In this document: positions 1-13,200 of the stretch, one piece after another | Layout: the number at the start of each line of letters is the position of its first letter | Numbering within the stretch: position 1 is the stretch's first letter | Assembly: GCA_940337035.1 (NCBI GenBank) | Contig: OW679202.1 | Coordinates: 46,083,763 to 46,147,762, forward strand | Length of the DNA stretch: 64,000 nucleotides | From: Agriotes lineatus | Taxonomy: Eukaryota > Arthropoda > Insecta > Coleoptera > Elateridae | Reading direction: 5' to 3' | Program-made: the position numbers and the translations under genes | The notes under the pieces: model-generated | Databases searched by the model: none | Seen by the model: the letters and a program-made list of their open reading frames with translations, nothing else | Told to the model about the DNA's origin: nothing

Positions 1-299
1 AAATCTTGTAATATTTGTGGTTTTCATTTCCCCCATTGGTTTTTCTATTTCTACAGTGACCAAACTTCTAGGTGTTCGAAACAGGGTAGTGCAGAACTAG
101 TCATAATTAGATTTCTTTTTATTAACAGAAAATTATTCAAAACCTTTTGATAGCGAATTTCCTTTTATTTTCAAGTTGGTTTTTATCTTTCTTCTTCTTT
201 CTCTTTTGTTATTACACCAATGGCTTGTTTAATCCACAAAGTTGTACTTTTATAAGCGTTTTTTACTTGTAAGCCGGGTAGGTAGCTAGCCTTGGCGTC

Positions 300-455
300 A
301 AAATTGAGGAAGAATTGTTAACAATTAACGACTACCACAGGTGTTAGTGTGGTAACAGAAGAGCGTAAAATGTTTAGTCTTTGTGTAGTTACTAGGAAGC
401 CAACGCAGTCCGACCGCCTGAGAATCAAACATATTACGCACTCAGCTACCCGCTC
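300..455 (-). repeat. possible tRNA-derived SINE remnant
   Basis: Read on the minus strand from about 455, the sequence starts GAGCGGGTAGCTGAGTGCG, which resembles a Pol III A box (TRGCNNAGYNGG). About 25 bases later comes TTTGATTCTC, a weak B-box-like match. This layout is that of a tRNA-derived SINE head. There is no second copy in the window and the B box is poor, so the assignment is tentative. Confidence 0.25.
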
Positions 456-563
456 TCAGATTTTAGTTTTACTTTTATTATTGTATTAGTATCATCAGCG
501 AAACAAATAAAGTCAGTTGTTAGAGGAATGTGATTTATGTATACAGTACATAAAATGGGAATC

Positions 564-876
564 AGCCGGGTTGGGTAAGCGCTAGACATGCATTAGGCAA
601 GTCCTCGGTTCGAATCCCGCTGGGGCCGGAATTTTTCCGCAGCCTTGGCGATTGGAATTGGGCTGGGTGAGACCATTCACAGTTGGGCACCAGAACCACA
701 GACTTAAGATATAGAATAACAAGGCCAACACATCACTAAGACACACACCTCACACAATGGTTGCTGCGCAAACACAAAAAGCGCGTTTCTTAGTAATCCG
801 AATCTGGGGCAAGTTGAGCATTGTACCGCCAGAAGAAAACGTATAATGCACCAGCCCCTAAACCGCAAGGTAAAAG
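564..876 (+). repeat. tRNA-derived SINE, copy 1
   Basis: The head reads AGCCGGGTTGGGTAAGCGC, an A-box-like stretch, followed about 30 bases on by a perfect B box GGTTCGAATCC, as expected for an internal Pol III promoter of tRNA origin. The body is clearly homologous, in inverted orientation, to 21,906-22,270. Shared blocks include GTGAGACCATTCACAGTTGGG and the tail block ACCGCAAGGTAAAA. Copy 1 is slightly shorter, with small deletions in the head and body. It has no protein-coding content. Recognition rests on Pol III box layout and the second copy in the window; I cannot name the family. Confidence 0.8.
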
Positions 877-3800
877 CTCTTACAAGCTTGATATTAAAAA
901 CTTATCTATATTCTATGGTACTATTATTGTCTTGCCAAATATTGGTCGAGTCCCTATGCTGAACGCATTTGTTTTGCAAGTTTCTTTAACGTAAATTGCA
1001 GTGCTTATTATCATACTTAGTGAAATACCTGTCTACTACTTGTATTTTAAAATTGTATAAATTTGCGTTTTATTTTACATGATATTCAGAATCCTGTGGT
1101 AATCTATTTGTTATCTAATTGAACTATCAGCCGATTTCTTTTAATTTCGAGGATGATAATTTCAACTTCTTTATAGACACCTTTTTTAGCAGCTACGTGA
1201 CTGACATAATCCCAAAGCTCGACGATTTTCTTTTACAGTGCTTTTACATTTTTCCAGGTAAAGATTAAAAAATATATTTTTTAGTCAGGTGTAATATACA
1301 AAGGGTTTAGTCTATATTAATCAAGAAGTTGTCAACTAATATTTCAAAATCTCTTAATACACTTGTTGAATTTCTAATTACTGGTTGATCAAACAGTGGC
1401 ATAATTTTTTACGCCTTTCTGATATCTAGGGTAAGGTCTTTGCATACTTCCATTTTCTTTAATTTTATTGATGTTTAAGATAAAATAAATTCTTGAAAAT
1501 CAAGTGGGTAACGTGATTTAAATTTAATTTCTTTTAAACCAACACCATAACTAATTAAAAAATCAGCCCAAACTGTTCGTCACTGACAATTTAAAAGCGC
1601 TGACCTATTTAGGCTTATAGTAGTCGACTGAGCAAATCATAGTTTTTAAGGCACTTGCAGCATATGCAAAGAAAACTGCTTCCATTCAGTTTTCCTCGGA
1701 CGTGCCGAGAACAGCTTTACTAACTGAAAGCTGATTCCACCCGGAGCTGAATATGTTACTCGCATGGGTGGCTTCTTTGACAAGTCCAGACATGCCCTTT
1801 CCGAATGATCTATACCGGATCGGTTGTAGTCTATGTCGCAGTTAAAGCGGTAATACAAAGGGTAATAAAGATGTAAAATCGGCAAATATTGATTTGCCAT
1901 GACATAAAACAGAGTGACGGGCGTATCATTAAAAGTAAGCAGTCGTCCCTACTTTAACGTTTGAAGAAGATATAAAGAAAACAGAAAGCAATAAGCCTAT
2001 CCAAATCGTTGCTCAATAAAAACACTACCCGGAATATGTCGGCCAGGCAACAGATAAAAAGAATCACACCTTGTCACGCATCAGTCTTATTTTCCAAACT
2101 GAGCACAATAATGGATAACCGAAACACAATACCACTTTCATTTCGACGCGAGCCCTTTCGGAAGCTGGACAAACTAATGCCAATTTTTTCCTGATCTCCG
2201 ACGGATTGACCTTAGACTCGCAACTACCCTCAGGGCTAAATATAATTGCCCTTTCACACAACTTGACGCCTCTCCATCAGAACTTCGGGACATCGATCCA
2301 ACGCTGCATCTTCCCATCGACGCTGCATTCCAGACGTCGAGGCATCGATTATCTCCAGAATTTGCGACGTGGCCATTTGAACATCCCTCAAAAAGGAAAC
2401 GTGTGTGCGATATATTATTTCGGATTGTGGAATTCTGAAACCAAGCGAAGCGCGTCGAATCCGCGAAAGGCGAAGGAAGGAAAGAAACCTGGGTGACGTA
2501 TATCGTGGGCTCGCGAATATAACCTGAAAAGGTGTTGGTCGGGAAAAGAGGAAAAATATCACTTGCTAACAATTAGAAAATTCGGAGCATAAGCTTTTTA
2601 TTTTTGTTCGCTAAAAACTGCGGAACAAACTTCCACATAACAAAAACGTCTATGGTCAACTGAATCGCAGGTGATTTGTCTATAACGTCCTCGAGAAAAA
2701 CTAGGTAGTAATTTTTATGTGTTGTTGTACGTTACAGCAGTCAGATGGTTATTGCAAAAGCAGAAATCAATATATCGGATGAATTCAGATTGCTCACTTG
2801 TAAATATTTGGAATACAAATTCAATCTTTTGCAAAGGCCTCAGTTTTATGTAAGTCAAATCGCAAGGATAAGGAGGTGGCTGCGCCTTTTCAATTTCGCT
2901 AACACCTTATTACACTTTAATTATTTCACGACCGTTGCTTCGTTTTTTTTTTATTAAAGTTCTTTGTCTTTTATACGTTCAATACGGCATGGTTATTACC
3001 ACCAAAATGAGCAAATAATTAGGTGATTTAAAAATATTTTATGTTGGTAATAATTTTATTAATGGAAATTATAATAAGATTGACTACTTCATAAATAACA
3101 TAACGACTATATTTCTTGCCATATTGGCTTTTACGAAAATAATACTCACGTGATTAGAAGCTTAACTATCACTGGTAAGATATGTTCGGATAAACGCCTG
3201 TTAAACAATTTAATATTTGTACTAATTAGTAGAAGAGTTGTTAACCTTTCAATTAACTTATATACAGCAGTATTGTTAATTACAAGACAAACGATTGCAA
3301 AATCAACAATTGCGTATATTCTAAAGAAAATAGAAAGCGAGTATAGCACTAAATAGTTCAAAACTCTCGGCGATTTCTAGTCATGGGTAAGGATTAGGCA
3401 ATGATTCTTAAGGTTTTCAGTAAAACAGAATGAACCAATATATAAAAGGGCGCCAGTCGTTATCCAGGACAACAACAATATAAGCCAATCGAACTCACAG
3501 TCCAAATAAAACTCACCGTGTTCGGCTTCTTGCTTACACGAAACTATACTCTAATACAACGAGCAGGTATCGGTAAAGTCAAGTGAAACATAATACACCA
3601 GTAGTAGAGGATAACAACGAGGCTTTAATAGCTAAACTTTTTTATACATACGGTTGAGTAATACCACCAAATGAAAGTAAACATTAAACCAGGCTCGCCA
3701 ATACAAAGAATCCTGGGTACAGTTCAAAGTTAACACAAAAATGTTAAATGCTAAATGAAAAACGACGCAGGAAGTTACATGTTACTAAATTACGGGAGAG

Positions 3801-5320
3801 CTACGTTGGACACAAAAGAGAAATACGATGAGAAAAGTTAAATAATGAAAGTAAATTATTCAAATTTGGCTCAAAAGTGAATTGCGCGTTTAATAGTATC
3901 TGAGCCATAATCATAAAACAGTTAATGAAACTGCGTAATTATCAATCAGTAAAAAAACTCATTCTATCGGACAAGCAGCCTTTCAGGCGTTGCCAACAAA
4001 GCTATTCTCTAAGTTCGAAAAGCATTAAAGTATAATACACAGTATTATCAAAATAATATTTGAATACCTCCACTGGCTGCCTTAAGCGCTAAAAAGAAGC
4101 TTCCCTTGGTCCTATCTTACGCACAACTGAGAATGAAATATAACATAGAGTTAATACGCTAATTCAGCCTATGCTTTGGGGCAGTAACGACGTCGCTAGG
4201 AAGGAAACAAAAAGCTTACAGAATTCTCCCAGATGCAAGAAATCATTTGGCTTTCGCGACACGGTTTTTATATCACAGATAAAATATTCCCTGGAGACTT
4301 CAGCGTGTAAGCGCCAATAAATGTAGCAAAACGGGAATAGCGGTTTCTAGCGTTTCTTAACAGTACTAGATGTGAATCGCATAAAATTAGCACACTAAAT
4401 CAAAAGGAAAAAACGCTTGTCTTAAGGTTGATAACGACCTAGGATTACGTGCAGTAAAAATTATAATTACACGGCCTGCATCTTCGAGGAAAATAACTAT
4501 ACCACTGGTACAGGAAGCTGCAAATAATTCGAAACATTCGATAACTGTGAAGAATAAATGGGAAGCAAATTCACACAAACGACCCTGCAGCCGACGCTCA
4601 AACGACTTAGCTTGCTGGCTAGCAGAAAAGAAGTTAAATCCGATCTAAAATTTCGAACTTGCGTCGCTTTTAAAAACTATAGAATAAAGTTAGCTCTACT
4701 TTCCAAAATTCCAGTGAGCTGGTAGTCTGACCGAGACACTGTACATCATGGTCTTGCTACCGAATTGATTAAATAGTACTGCCACAGACTCAAATAGTGT
4801 TTGGAAGCGACAGTTTCCCAAAGGGAAGCATTTTCCACAACCCCGATTGTCGAGCGGCGGTCATCTAACTCGACCACCTAGTAAAGTCTACGGCCTTCAA
4901 TGGAAGAACGGAGCCAAGAGAATGTAGGTGTTAATAACAGGATACCTATTAAGGGTCGGCGTTTCGACAAATTTGAGAAATGGCAACTGCAATTATGGAA
5001 CGCAGCAATATCCATCATTACTAGAATAAGGCAAGAAGGAATGATCTTATTGAAGTGACTTGTTTCTAGATTACTATGTGCATTGTTGCAACGGTTCTAA
5101 AGGTTATAGTACTGCAATTGTGCAAGTAACAAGAAACCCACAATTATTATTTTTAAAGAACATGATGATAAGATAAATTCTCCTCAGATTAATATTCACT
5201 GCCATCCGATTAGCAACCGGCGCCGTCCTGTTACCAGGACAGGCGGTGTGAAATGTCCTACTAGGCAAGCGAATACAAGCAACCACTCAACGTATGCAAA
5301 ATATGCGTCTGGATGAGAAA
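877..5320. other. AT-rich DNA without recognisable genes
   Basis: ORFs here are short (at most 132 codons), overlap on opposite strands and show no domain I recognise. A locally GC- and CpG-richer patch at about 2,040-2,500 carries overlapping ORFs on both strands (96 codons on plus, 132 and 102 on minus) that look like composition artefacts. No tRNA, rRNA, long tandem repeat or paired terminal repeats were seen. Confidence 0.6.
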
Positions 5321-5324
5321 AACT

Positions 5325-5400
5325 AAAACTCAGAAGCATTATATCGATAGCGACTTGGAACGTACGTGGCTTACTAGACGGTGCTTGCCGAGCAGTCGTC
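5325..5400 (+). pseudogene. short LINE endonuclease-like remnant
   Basis: In one frame the sequence encodes ISIATWNVRGLLDGA, which resembles the N-terminal strand of the apurinic-like endonuclease domain of RTE-type retrotransposons (consensus around IATWNVR). Reading is lost after about 25 codons and no further endonuclease motifs follow. The RTE copy at 18,170-21,670 carries the related IATWNIRSL. It may be a small fragment or chance similarity. Confidence 0.35.
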
Positions 5401-5420
5401 TAGTGTGAATGCCCTACGAC

Positions 5421-8400
5421 AAAATGCATTAAGCTTTCATGAGAAATAAATTTTTCCCAGCTCGTACACTACCCGTGCTTAATTTTACAGGTAAATATTG
5501 GATTACCAGAGCTAGTTAATCGAAACTACTCTCTCAGGGAGGCCTAACAAAATCAAGAAACATCGTATTACTCGTGAGGGGTAGAATACGTGAAATTCAA
5601 ACCACACGCGACTGCTCCCAACCTTAATGTTAACCGTAATAGATAATAGCACATATATTCGTTTAAATTCGCCTAGCCCTTAAGTAGCCGACGAGAGTGA
5701 GAATATAAATGCACAATTCTTGCACTGTAAGAATATGAGGTAATAATTTACTTGTTATTCAAGTTTGAAGAATAAACAAAAATGATAATTAATTCTAAAA
5801 ACTTAATTGCTGCTACATAGAAATAATCGAATATTGTTATAGAAAACTTCTAAGTATTCTAAAAGGATCTTCAGATTACTTCAACGGAAGTGAATAATTG
5901 TGATTTCGGAGACCTTCCCGCCCACTGGCATTATGAAACGAAACATTTTTACTACGGTACCGTGTCATTGTTAAGTTCCCACTGCTTCAACAATAACATG
6001 GAATTTTTCTTAAAATAACAGCGTAACGACCTTAGCAGAAGGAACTGAGAGAAGATGTTTACACTATACTTAGTGTATATAATTTAATAGCAAATGGCTA
6101 CTTTAAAATTATATACAAAAAATATAATGGTTTTATAGTGACAAAATTGTGAAAATTCAACATACACTTGTAAGTACTTCTTTATTCTGATTATACACTA
6201 GTTTGACAGACGTAACAATGGAATCTACAAAAAAGGAAGAAATGAGATTCGAAAATGTATTTCAAAATATTCCCAATTCTAAGAAGTGCTGAAGGAGTGT
6301 AAGAGTGATAGCAGAAAATAAATATAGAAGTTTTGCACTAGGACTAGACAAAACCAGAAAACGAAAGTTTCTATCACCTACATTCAAAGACGAGAGAAGG
6401 GTGTCAGATAGGAAGATAGAATTTCTCCCAAAATTTGTATGCTGACTTTAAATAAGTGAATGATAAAATTGAGAAAGAATCGTAGTAACTACAGTCATAA
6501 TCAGTGAAAACAAGGAGGAATTAAAATAAACGCTGATTAAAAATATGTTAAACACCCAGAGACAATTTCAATCAAACTTACAAAATGTGTCTACCTTTGC
6601 CATCCTACTAAGCTCTAGAAACAAAATTAAACCGAGCAAACCACAGGAAGAGTTAACCTTGGATGGACAACATTTAGTAAACTCAGCTGATAAACCAAAA
6701 ATTGGTGATAGGTTTGAGGGGAAATGTCTGTGAAAGCTGAATTCTACTCGTAGTGACATATGGCGCAGAGACAATGGCTTAAGGAAATAACTCAACGCGC
6801 CATTGAAAATCAATGCTTGGCATAAGTCTGAAGGACATACTTTTAAATTCTGAAATTAGACGACATACAAACGTTATTAATGTCATTCAGATGGTCGCAA
6901 GACTGGAAGTGAAGTTGGGTAAGTGACAGAAGAATGAGTAAACCGTATCGCACGTGGGAGACCCAGAACATATTAAGAAGCGTAGGACGCCCACAAATAG
7001 GACGACAATATTTACAAAGCCAAGGGAAAAGCTTGGTAAGACGTAGGGGAATCCTATGACCAGCAGCAGACGAGAGAAGGCTAACGAGAAGGAGAGGAGG
7101 ATATATTCAAAGACTACGGAATTTGCAATGAATTGGGAGCAGTCAAATGCTACCAGAAAGACAATATAGTACAAAACAGCTTTCTAAAGTCATCAATTAA
7201 ATATGTGAGTAGTTCTAGATTAAAATGATAACTTAACAGTCACAACAATGAAAACTATAAAAATACAACAAGAATAGCAGGGAAATAGTTTTATTAAATT
7301 ACACAACTTACCCAAGGAGTATAAGAGCTACGATAAGAAATTATTTTGAATCGTTGCATAGAAGCAAATATACTGTTGTATCCACGTTCAAAAAAAAAAA
7401 ATTCAAAAAGGAATTTTATAAAAGAATTACAACTACTACAAAAACGATCAAATATCATAATAGAAAACAGAATTTTATGTAAAGATGCAATTTAAATTTT
7501 CGCTGGAAAAGTAATTATTATAATAAAACGCTATTTTGGCAGAAAAAATAAGGATGGCAAAAATTCTTTAAAATGGCTTCTTCCGTTTTGTAGAAGCTGT
7601 TCAAGTTAAAAGAGTGCAAGAAAGAGTGCTAGAAAATAAATGAAACTGAATACTTTTTGCAAAAAATGGGTTAAATGTGCACCATAATAATTTTTGATCG
7701 GCGGTATTGTTTGCTGCAGACACTAAACATGTCCATCTACCCCTCATTAAATAGTAAGCGATGAAAGTTTATGTGTCGTGATGTCCAGGACTTATTCAAT
7801 TTCTGCACTACATAAGTAGCCCGGCTTGGAAAATTTCAATAAATGCAGACACCTCAGTATAGCTGCCTATCTTACGACTGTATTGGCATTACCAAAAAAA
7901 AAAATTACAGTAGAAGAAAGTAATGTTAATGTTCTGTTAAATCGTAATCTTTCTAGGAAAAAAAAGCTTTTAATGTCTGCAATAGTAAATTATAGGCCTA
8001 ACTCAACTAAGAATGGCAATGGGTACAGTAATGATACAGACTCTTAAGAACAAAAAAAAATGGATTCAGGGAATTGTCAACCCTGGAAAATACCAAAAAA
8101 ATTTTATAAGACATTTGAACGTTGCTGACTTGCAGCATATAGTATACGAAGAGGAAAACCGGTTGATGTTAGACAGACAAGGGAATCTTGCAACTATACA
8201 ATTTTGTCGTTCTTTAGCTGCTATTTTTAAAAGTTATAATGCAGTTGCAAGATGAAATACGTCGCTAAATTACTAACGAGTGCCGATCAAGTTCTGTTTG
8301 AAGTATTTTAACACACTATAGGTAAAAGCAAGCAACATATATTTACAGAAACTTATTGAGGTAAAGAATTTTCAAAGAAAACGAAGCAGAAATAATGTGG

Positions 8401-10050
8401 AAAATAAACAGAAAACCGATTCTTTCAAATAGTTCCTGTTTGTTGGTAATAATATGACTGCATTCTACGGAGGCACGTTTCCATTTGTACATAGCGTAAC
8501 AAATTGTCGACTTTATGAAACATGTCCAACTTTGGAACACCAAAAAATTGTAGCAGATATTCAATTCCTGGAGAGACCCTCCAAAAGATACATAAACACC
8601 TAAATTTTTACCCAACAGCAAATTGGCAATAGTGTGCAGAAAAAAAAACAAATATTTGGTTACTCGGCTAAAGATTAATTTTAATACACCAAATATTTAT
8701 TAAAACATTCTGGGTTAAAAATGTTCCTCTTACTTCTTTTTAAAAGTATCTCTGACAGAATTTTGCATCATAATTTGGTCGCCCTTATAAGAAACTGGGC
8801 GTGAAAATAACAAACAAAACTCTGAATGGCAATGCTAAACTCACACATGTGGCTGAACTAATGGTGCATAAACAAGGAGCTAGAAAATTTTATAAAAAAA
8901 TTAAATTGAATCAGAGGTTTTTTCAATCCAAAAATTACATTACCAATTGCTTTTTTAAAAAATTTTCAATTTTAAGCGATTTTGCCTTCGAGTATATTGT
9001 GCTAGTACGCCTCCGTATACTATCATATAACTTGTGTGCAAGTCGCATATCGTTTGCAGTGCCGAACCTGTGTGCCTACAACAGCTTCAGCGTGTAAATG
9101 ATTTGATTGTTAGCTCCCGAGAAGTCATTAAAGCAAGACCTTCGTCATGTGTTGCCCCAAGATTCGTTAAAATTCGGCAGGCTGTTGTTGAAAATGTATG
9201 CGATTAGTCTCGCGTCGATAATTTTAGTTGGCTGTTTACCATTTGAAATAGACATTTTGGAAATGTGTTCTAAAAATTTTCACTTTAGCAGATTTTATTC
9301 AGTGGAGTAATTTTCTATATACCCGAGGCTTAACTACGCTTTTCTGTTTTTAATGTTGCGCTAAGAATTGTAAACGCGAAGGGTGATATACTTCTCGTGT
9401 TTGCACTTTTTGTAGGTCTTCCAAGAAATTAAAAATCAGGTATACCGTGGATCTCATACGACTGTCGAAAGCTGAATTTGGGTGACACCCTTGCAGTATT
9501 CCCCACTTGATGGTCAACTTTGCCAGCTGGATTTATCTGTGACTACAGTATTGTATAGAAGTTGGGAGCGAGTTTCCCGTGCCTAAATTAAGAGGTGTTC
9601 ACTTAACAATGAACGAAATTGGTTTAAAGTAATTGTATGTTGTTTTTTTAACTTTATAGTGCTTCTTGTGCTGTCTAATAATTTAATGTAGATTTGTAAC
9701 ACCGGTATATGCATGTATTATTTTGTCGACGTTTACTAAGATATCTTCTTTGTACGAATCATAGCTCGACGTTGTACACTAGATGTCTGTGGTTTTAATT
9801 TCTACACTTGGTGTTAACTATTTTAGATCGAGCTTTCTTATCTTTATTTACAGGGACCCTCGCTAATTGATATACTTTTACTGAGTTGTTTAATCGCATT
9901 TAAAATTTTATAAATTAATTTATGCGTTACGCGTTTGTATTTACAATGTATATTGTTTATTTTGCAACCCCACTAACTTAAACGATTAATAAACCTTATA
10001 TGTAAGCTACATATTTAGATGTTTTTATTAAGAGCAGCCACAGTATGTAT
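5421..10050. other. AT-rich DNA without recognisable genes
   Basis: The plus strand is A-rich around 6,200-7,650 and holds only short ORFs. Two overlapping plus-strand ORFs at 7,826-8,255 (73 and 80 codons) and a minus-strand ORF at 8,343-8,651 (102 codons) have no motif I recognise. I see no structural RNA, no inverted terminal repeats and no obvious tandem array. Confidence 0.55.
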
Positions 10051-10051
10051 A

Positions 10052-10287
10052 CCGTGTGTCCACAGGAGTACGCACCATAGAGATAAGATAATGCTAATAG
10101 AATATAAATATCAACTAGTGCTATAACCACCGTCCCTTTTCTTGTACCATTTATAACAATATTGTTTCATACAATGGCGAGTCAGAAGCCAGAAAACAAC
10201 GTTTTAGCGTGCCGGCGATTCCAGCGTTAGCCGATCTTTCTATTCTATTTGGTTATCCCTATGGTGCGTACTCCTGTGGACACACGG
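10052..10287. mobile_element. 236-bp MITE with ~29-bp TIRs and TA target duplication
   Basis: The two ends are near-perfect inverted repeats: the left end begins CCGTGTGTCCACAGGAGTAC and continues GCACCATAG, and the right end is its reverse complement. Both sides are flanked by TA (10,050-10,051 and 10,288-10,289), the duplication typical of Tc1/mariner-type insertion. The interior has no ORF, so it is non-autonomous. A diverged, longer relative with the same termini is at 52,402-52,859. Superfamily placement is inferred only from the TA duplication. Confidence 0.8.
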
Positions 10288-10289
10288 TA

Positions 10290-13200
10290 TATACAAGGTG
10301 ATTTATAAGTACGGTCAGTAAATTAAATGGTTATACAGAGCGGTTCAAAACTAGAAAATTATCTGTGCGCTACGTTGTCGGCCTTCACCAACAAATAACG
10401 AATTTGAATATAAATTTAAACTTTTCAGTCCAAATACAAAGCTGTTCTTGAAATTTTGCAGTTGAGGATAAATTTTTATATTTGAAGTAGAAATAAGTAC
10501 ATGATTTACGCTCCTACTGTCCAAAAATATTTGGCTAATTACCGTGCAAACAAAATATTCTATTTTTATGCCAAATATTTTAAGTTTCCTTTTGTAAAAA
10601 ATAAGGTACAAAGGAAACGTTAACGTTAGACCTTGCAACATTGCGAAAAATTCGATTGCACTTTATTCATTTTTTATGCACAGTTGTTCTATATGATATC
10701 CTTTAATTGCCCATATAGTTAATGACCATACTTATAAATCAAGCTGTAAATATTTTTAAATTTTTGAAATAGCGTCAAAGAAACAATACGTATCATCTGA
10801 GAATACAGTTATATATGTGTTGATTATATTACAAAATTTAAGCGAATCTAGTGTAGCCATTTTTGAGTTATGCAGTTTCTTTGTTTGTGCTCAAAATGAG
10901 AATTGTAAAATGTTTCCCTCCGGGGCAAATGTAAGAGTGTTTCTCATCTACAGGATGCTCCAAGATGTTTTTAATTCCTCTTGTAGGGTGATGTATTATC
11001 CCAAATTGAACATTTTTTCTTGAGTAACCAATTTCCTATGTAATAACCAGGTTATTACAGAAATTCACCTTTATTTAAAAAATCAATGGCTCTTGCAATA
11101 ATCTCAGTCAAGTGGTTGGTGGCCCTGAAAAATCAACATTTGTTAAATGTGTTGACATAGTAGGTACTCAAAATTTCCTTGTCCTGTCTGAATGCACAAT
11201 TGAGCCTTGCTGGCTCATGATTGTTATTTCCACCGTGCAACTCACATAAAACGCAAAACTTGCGAACTAGGCTTTTCAAAAAGTGATAACCGTTTACAGC
11301 ACAACCGACAGTTATCAACTGACAGTGTTAGAGGTTAATACCTAAGTAAATGGCACTCGCTTTACCAACTTATTATCATAACTAATCGATCCGTCGGTTA
11401 ATCTCTAAAACAAGAACTTTATGACTACTTGGATACAATTGCCAGCCGGAACCAGCTCAAACGGAGACGACGCGCAGTTCTTTAAGTACTCGAATTAATT
11501 AAGAGCCAAAAGGGCGTCAACGAATCTTTACCAAGTAACGGCAAGTGTATCCAGGCATTCAAATTCGTTAACTCAAGTAGCACAAAATATTCTGCAAGAA
11601 ATCAAAACCATGGCTGGTATCACAGTGTAATTGTCATTAATTCATTTAACATTCATCACAGAGTCAATATAATTAACTCCGCTCCGTGGTTAGGAAAAAT
11701 CATCAGGTAGATACGCAGCTAGTGACGTCAGCTGTATATCGCAGCTGGTGTCCGAAACTCTAGTTGAATTCGATAGCAAAACGGGCGAAGCCGTTCGCAC
11801 CAACACGGCTCAGAGCGCTTTGTAGCTTTATTTATATAAAACGTGCATAAAACCTGATTATGGATTTCTCCTAGTTGATCTCCTTCTGCACGTTATGTAT
11901 ATAAAATGAGGCGCGCCTTCCAAGCATCCACAGGCTGGAAACTTGCGAGTGTCACAATCGCTGGGTCAAGGATGACGCGCCCAATGGCAAAGGTCAAGCT
12001 TGCACGGGGCACCGCAAACCTCCGTAATCAGGGCTCCGGAATAACCGCTAACAAAGAGAAAACCCAAGATCGCTTTCGCTAGAGCAAAGCTCACCCTAGA
12101 TGGTATTGATTCACCTGAAAAATAACCTTGGGAAAACGGCGAGAGAACCAATATTTCACTAAAAACTGCAAGTGCTACTGCTCCGCAACATCAGGCGAGG
12201 GCCGGAAATCAAATGCAATACTTGCATGCCGGCAAAAACCACTCCACAGGTTTAAAAAGTGCAGTTGTCTAAGATATCCAAGGCACGCGCACTTAACCTG
12301 GTTCATACAAACCAAAATTAATATTAAATTGAATTCCAGTTCTGCGTCTATTTAGATCGGGAAGGAAATCAACTTTATTAATATTTACTGAAACGTTGAG
12401 TGAATATTGGTGCTTATCAAACATAGCTGTCCCTCATTTTAAATTTTTCAAAACCATATCACTTAATACCAAGTTCAAGACCGATTTTCTATCGAGTAGT
12501 AGCAATAGGTAGTTGGCTTTTTTTTATAATGTTTGCAAAAGTTGATACTTTTGGGTGTCGACATTGCTTGAACTTTTCTTCTTTGAAGATTTATACTAAA
12601 TAATTATCTAAGTAGACTTTGTATTTCTCGTACGGTGTGAATGCTCCTCTATCCAGAAAGATAGCTGAGGTTAACGATTATTAGGGAAAAAAGTCTTTTC
12701 AGACTGAATGTTGAAATAAATTTTGCACAATGCTGAAAATTAAGGTAGCGAATAAAAGTAGCTGATAAAGCGGAAGAGCTTTTAAGTACTATATTCAACA
12801 AATTTTCATAAACTGCAGGTTATTTTCAGAAGATTATTAGGCGTTGCTAACGGACAAGGTTGGATTTAAAAAGTTTAATGAAAAGCATGGCATAAAAATT
12901 AATAAATCGTTCTGCAAACTCGAACCGCTTTCGAGCGAATCCTTACCGCACACATCGAGCGTCGAGATCAAATCTGAACTGGATTAAAGAATTTAGTTTC
13001 GACTGCTAACTCATTACAAGTTTTGGGCGTGACATGTACATAAAGTAAAATATTTCAGCGATTGCTGATTTCAAAATTTAAGAAAGGGTTACGCGTTGGT
13101 ATTGCGAGCACGCATAAGGCGGAGAATCGTTGTGGAACTAGAGAATCAACATAAAAAATAGCAATATGACCACCTTAAAAATTTACTGGGAGCAAGCAGC

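Noticed and set aside
1646..2572. Overlapping 84- to 132-codon ORFs on both strands
   Set aside because: Mutually overlapping, no domain, composition-driven; no splice or start context argues for a gene.
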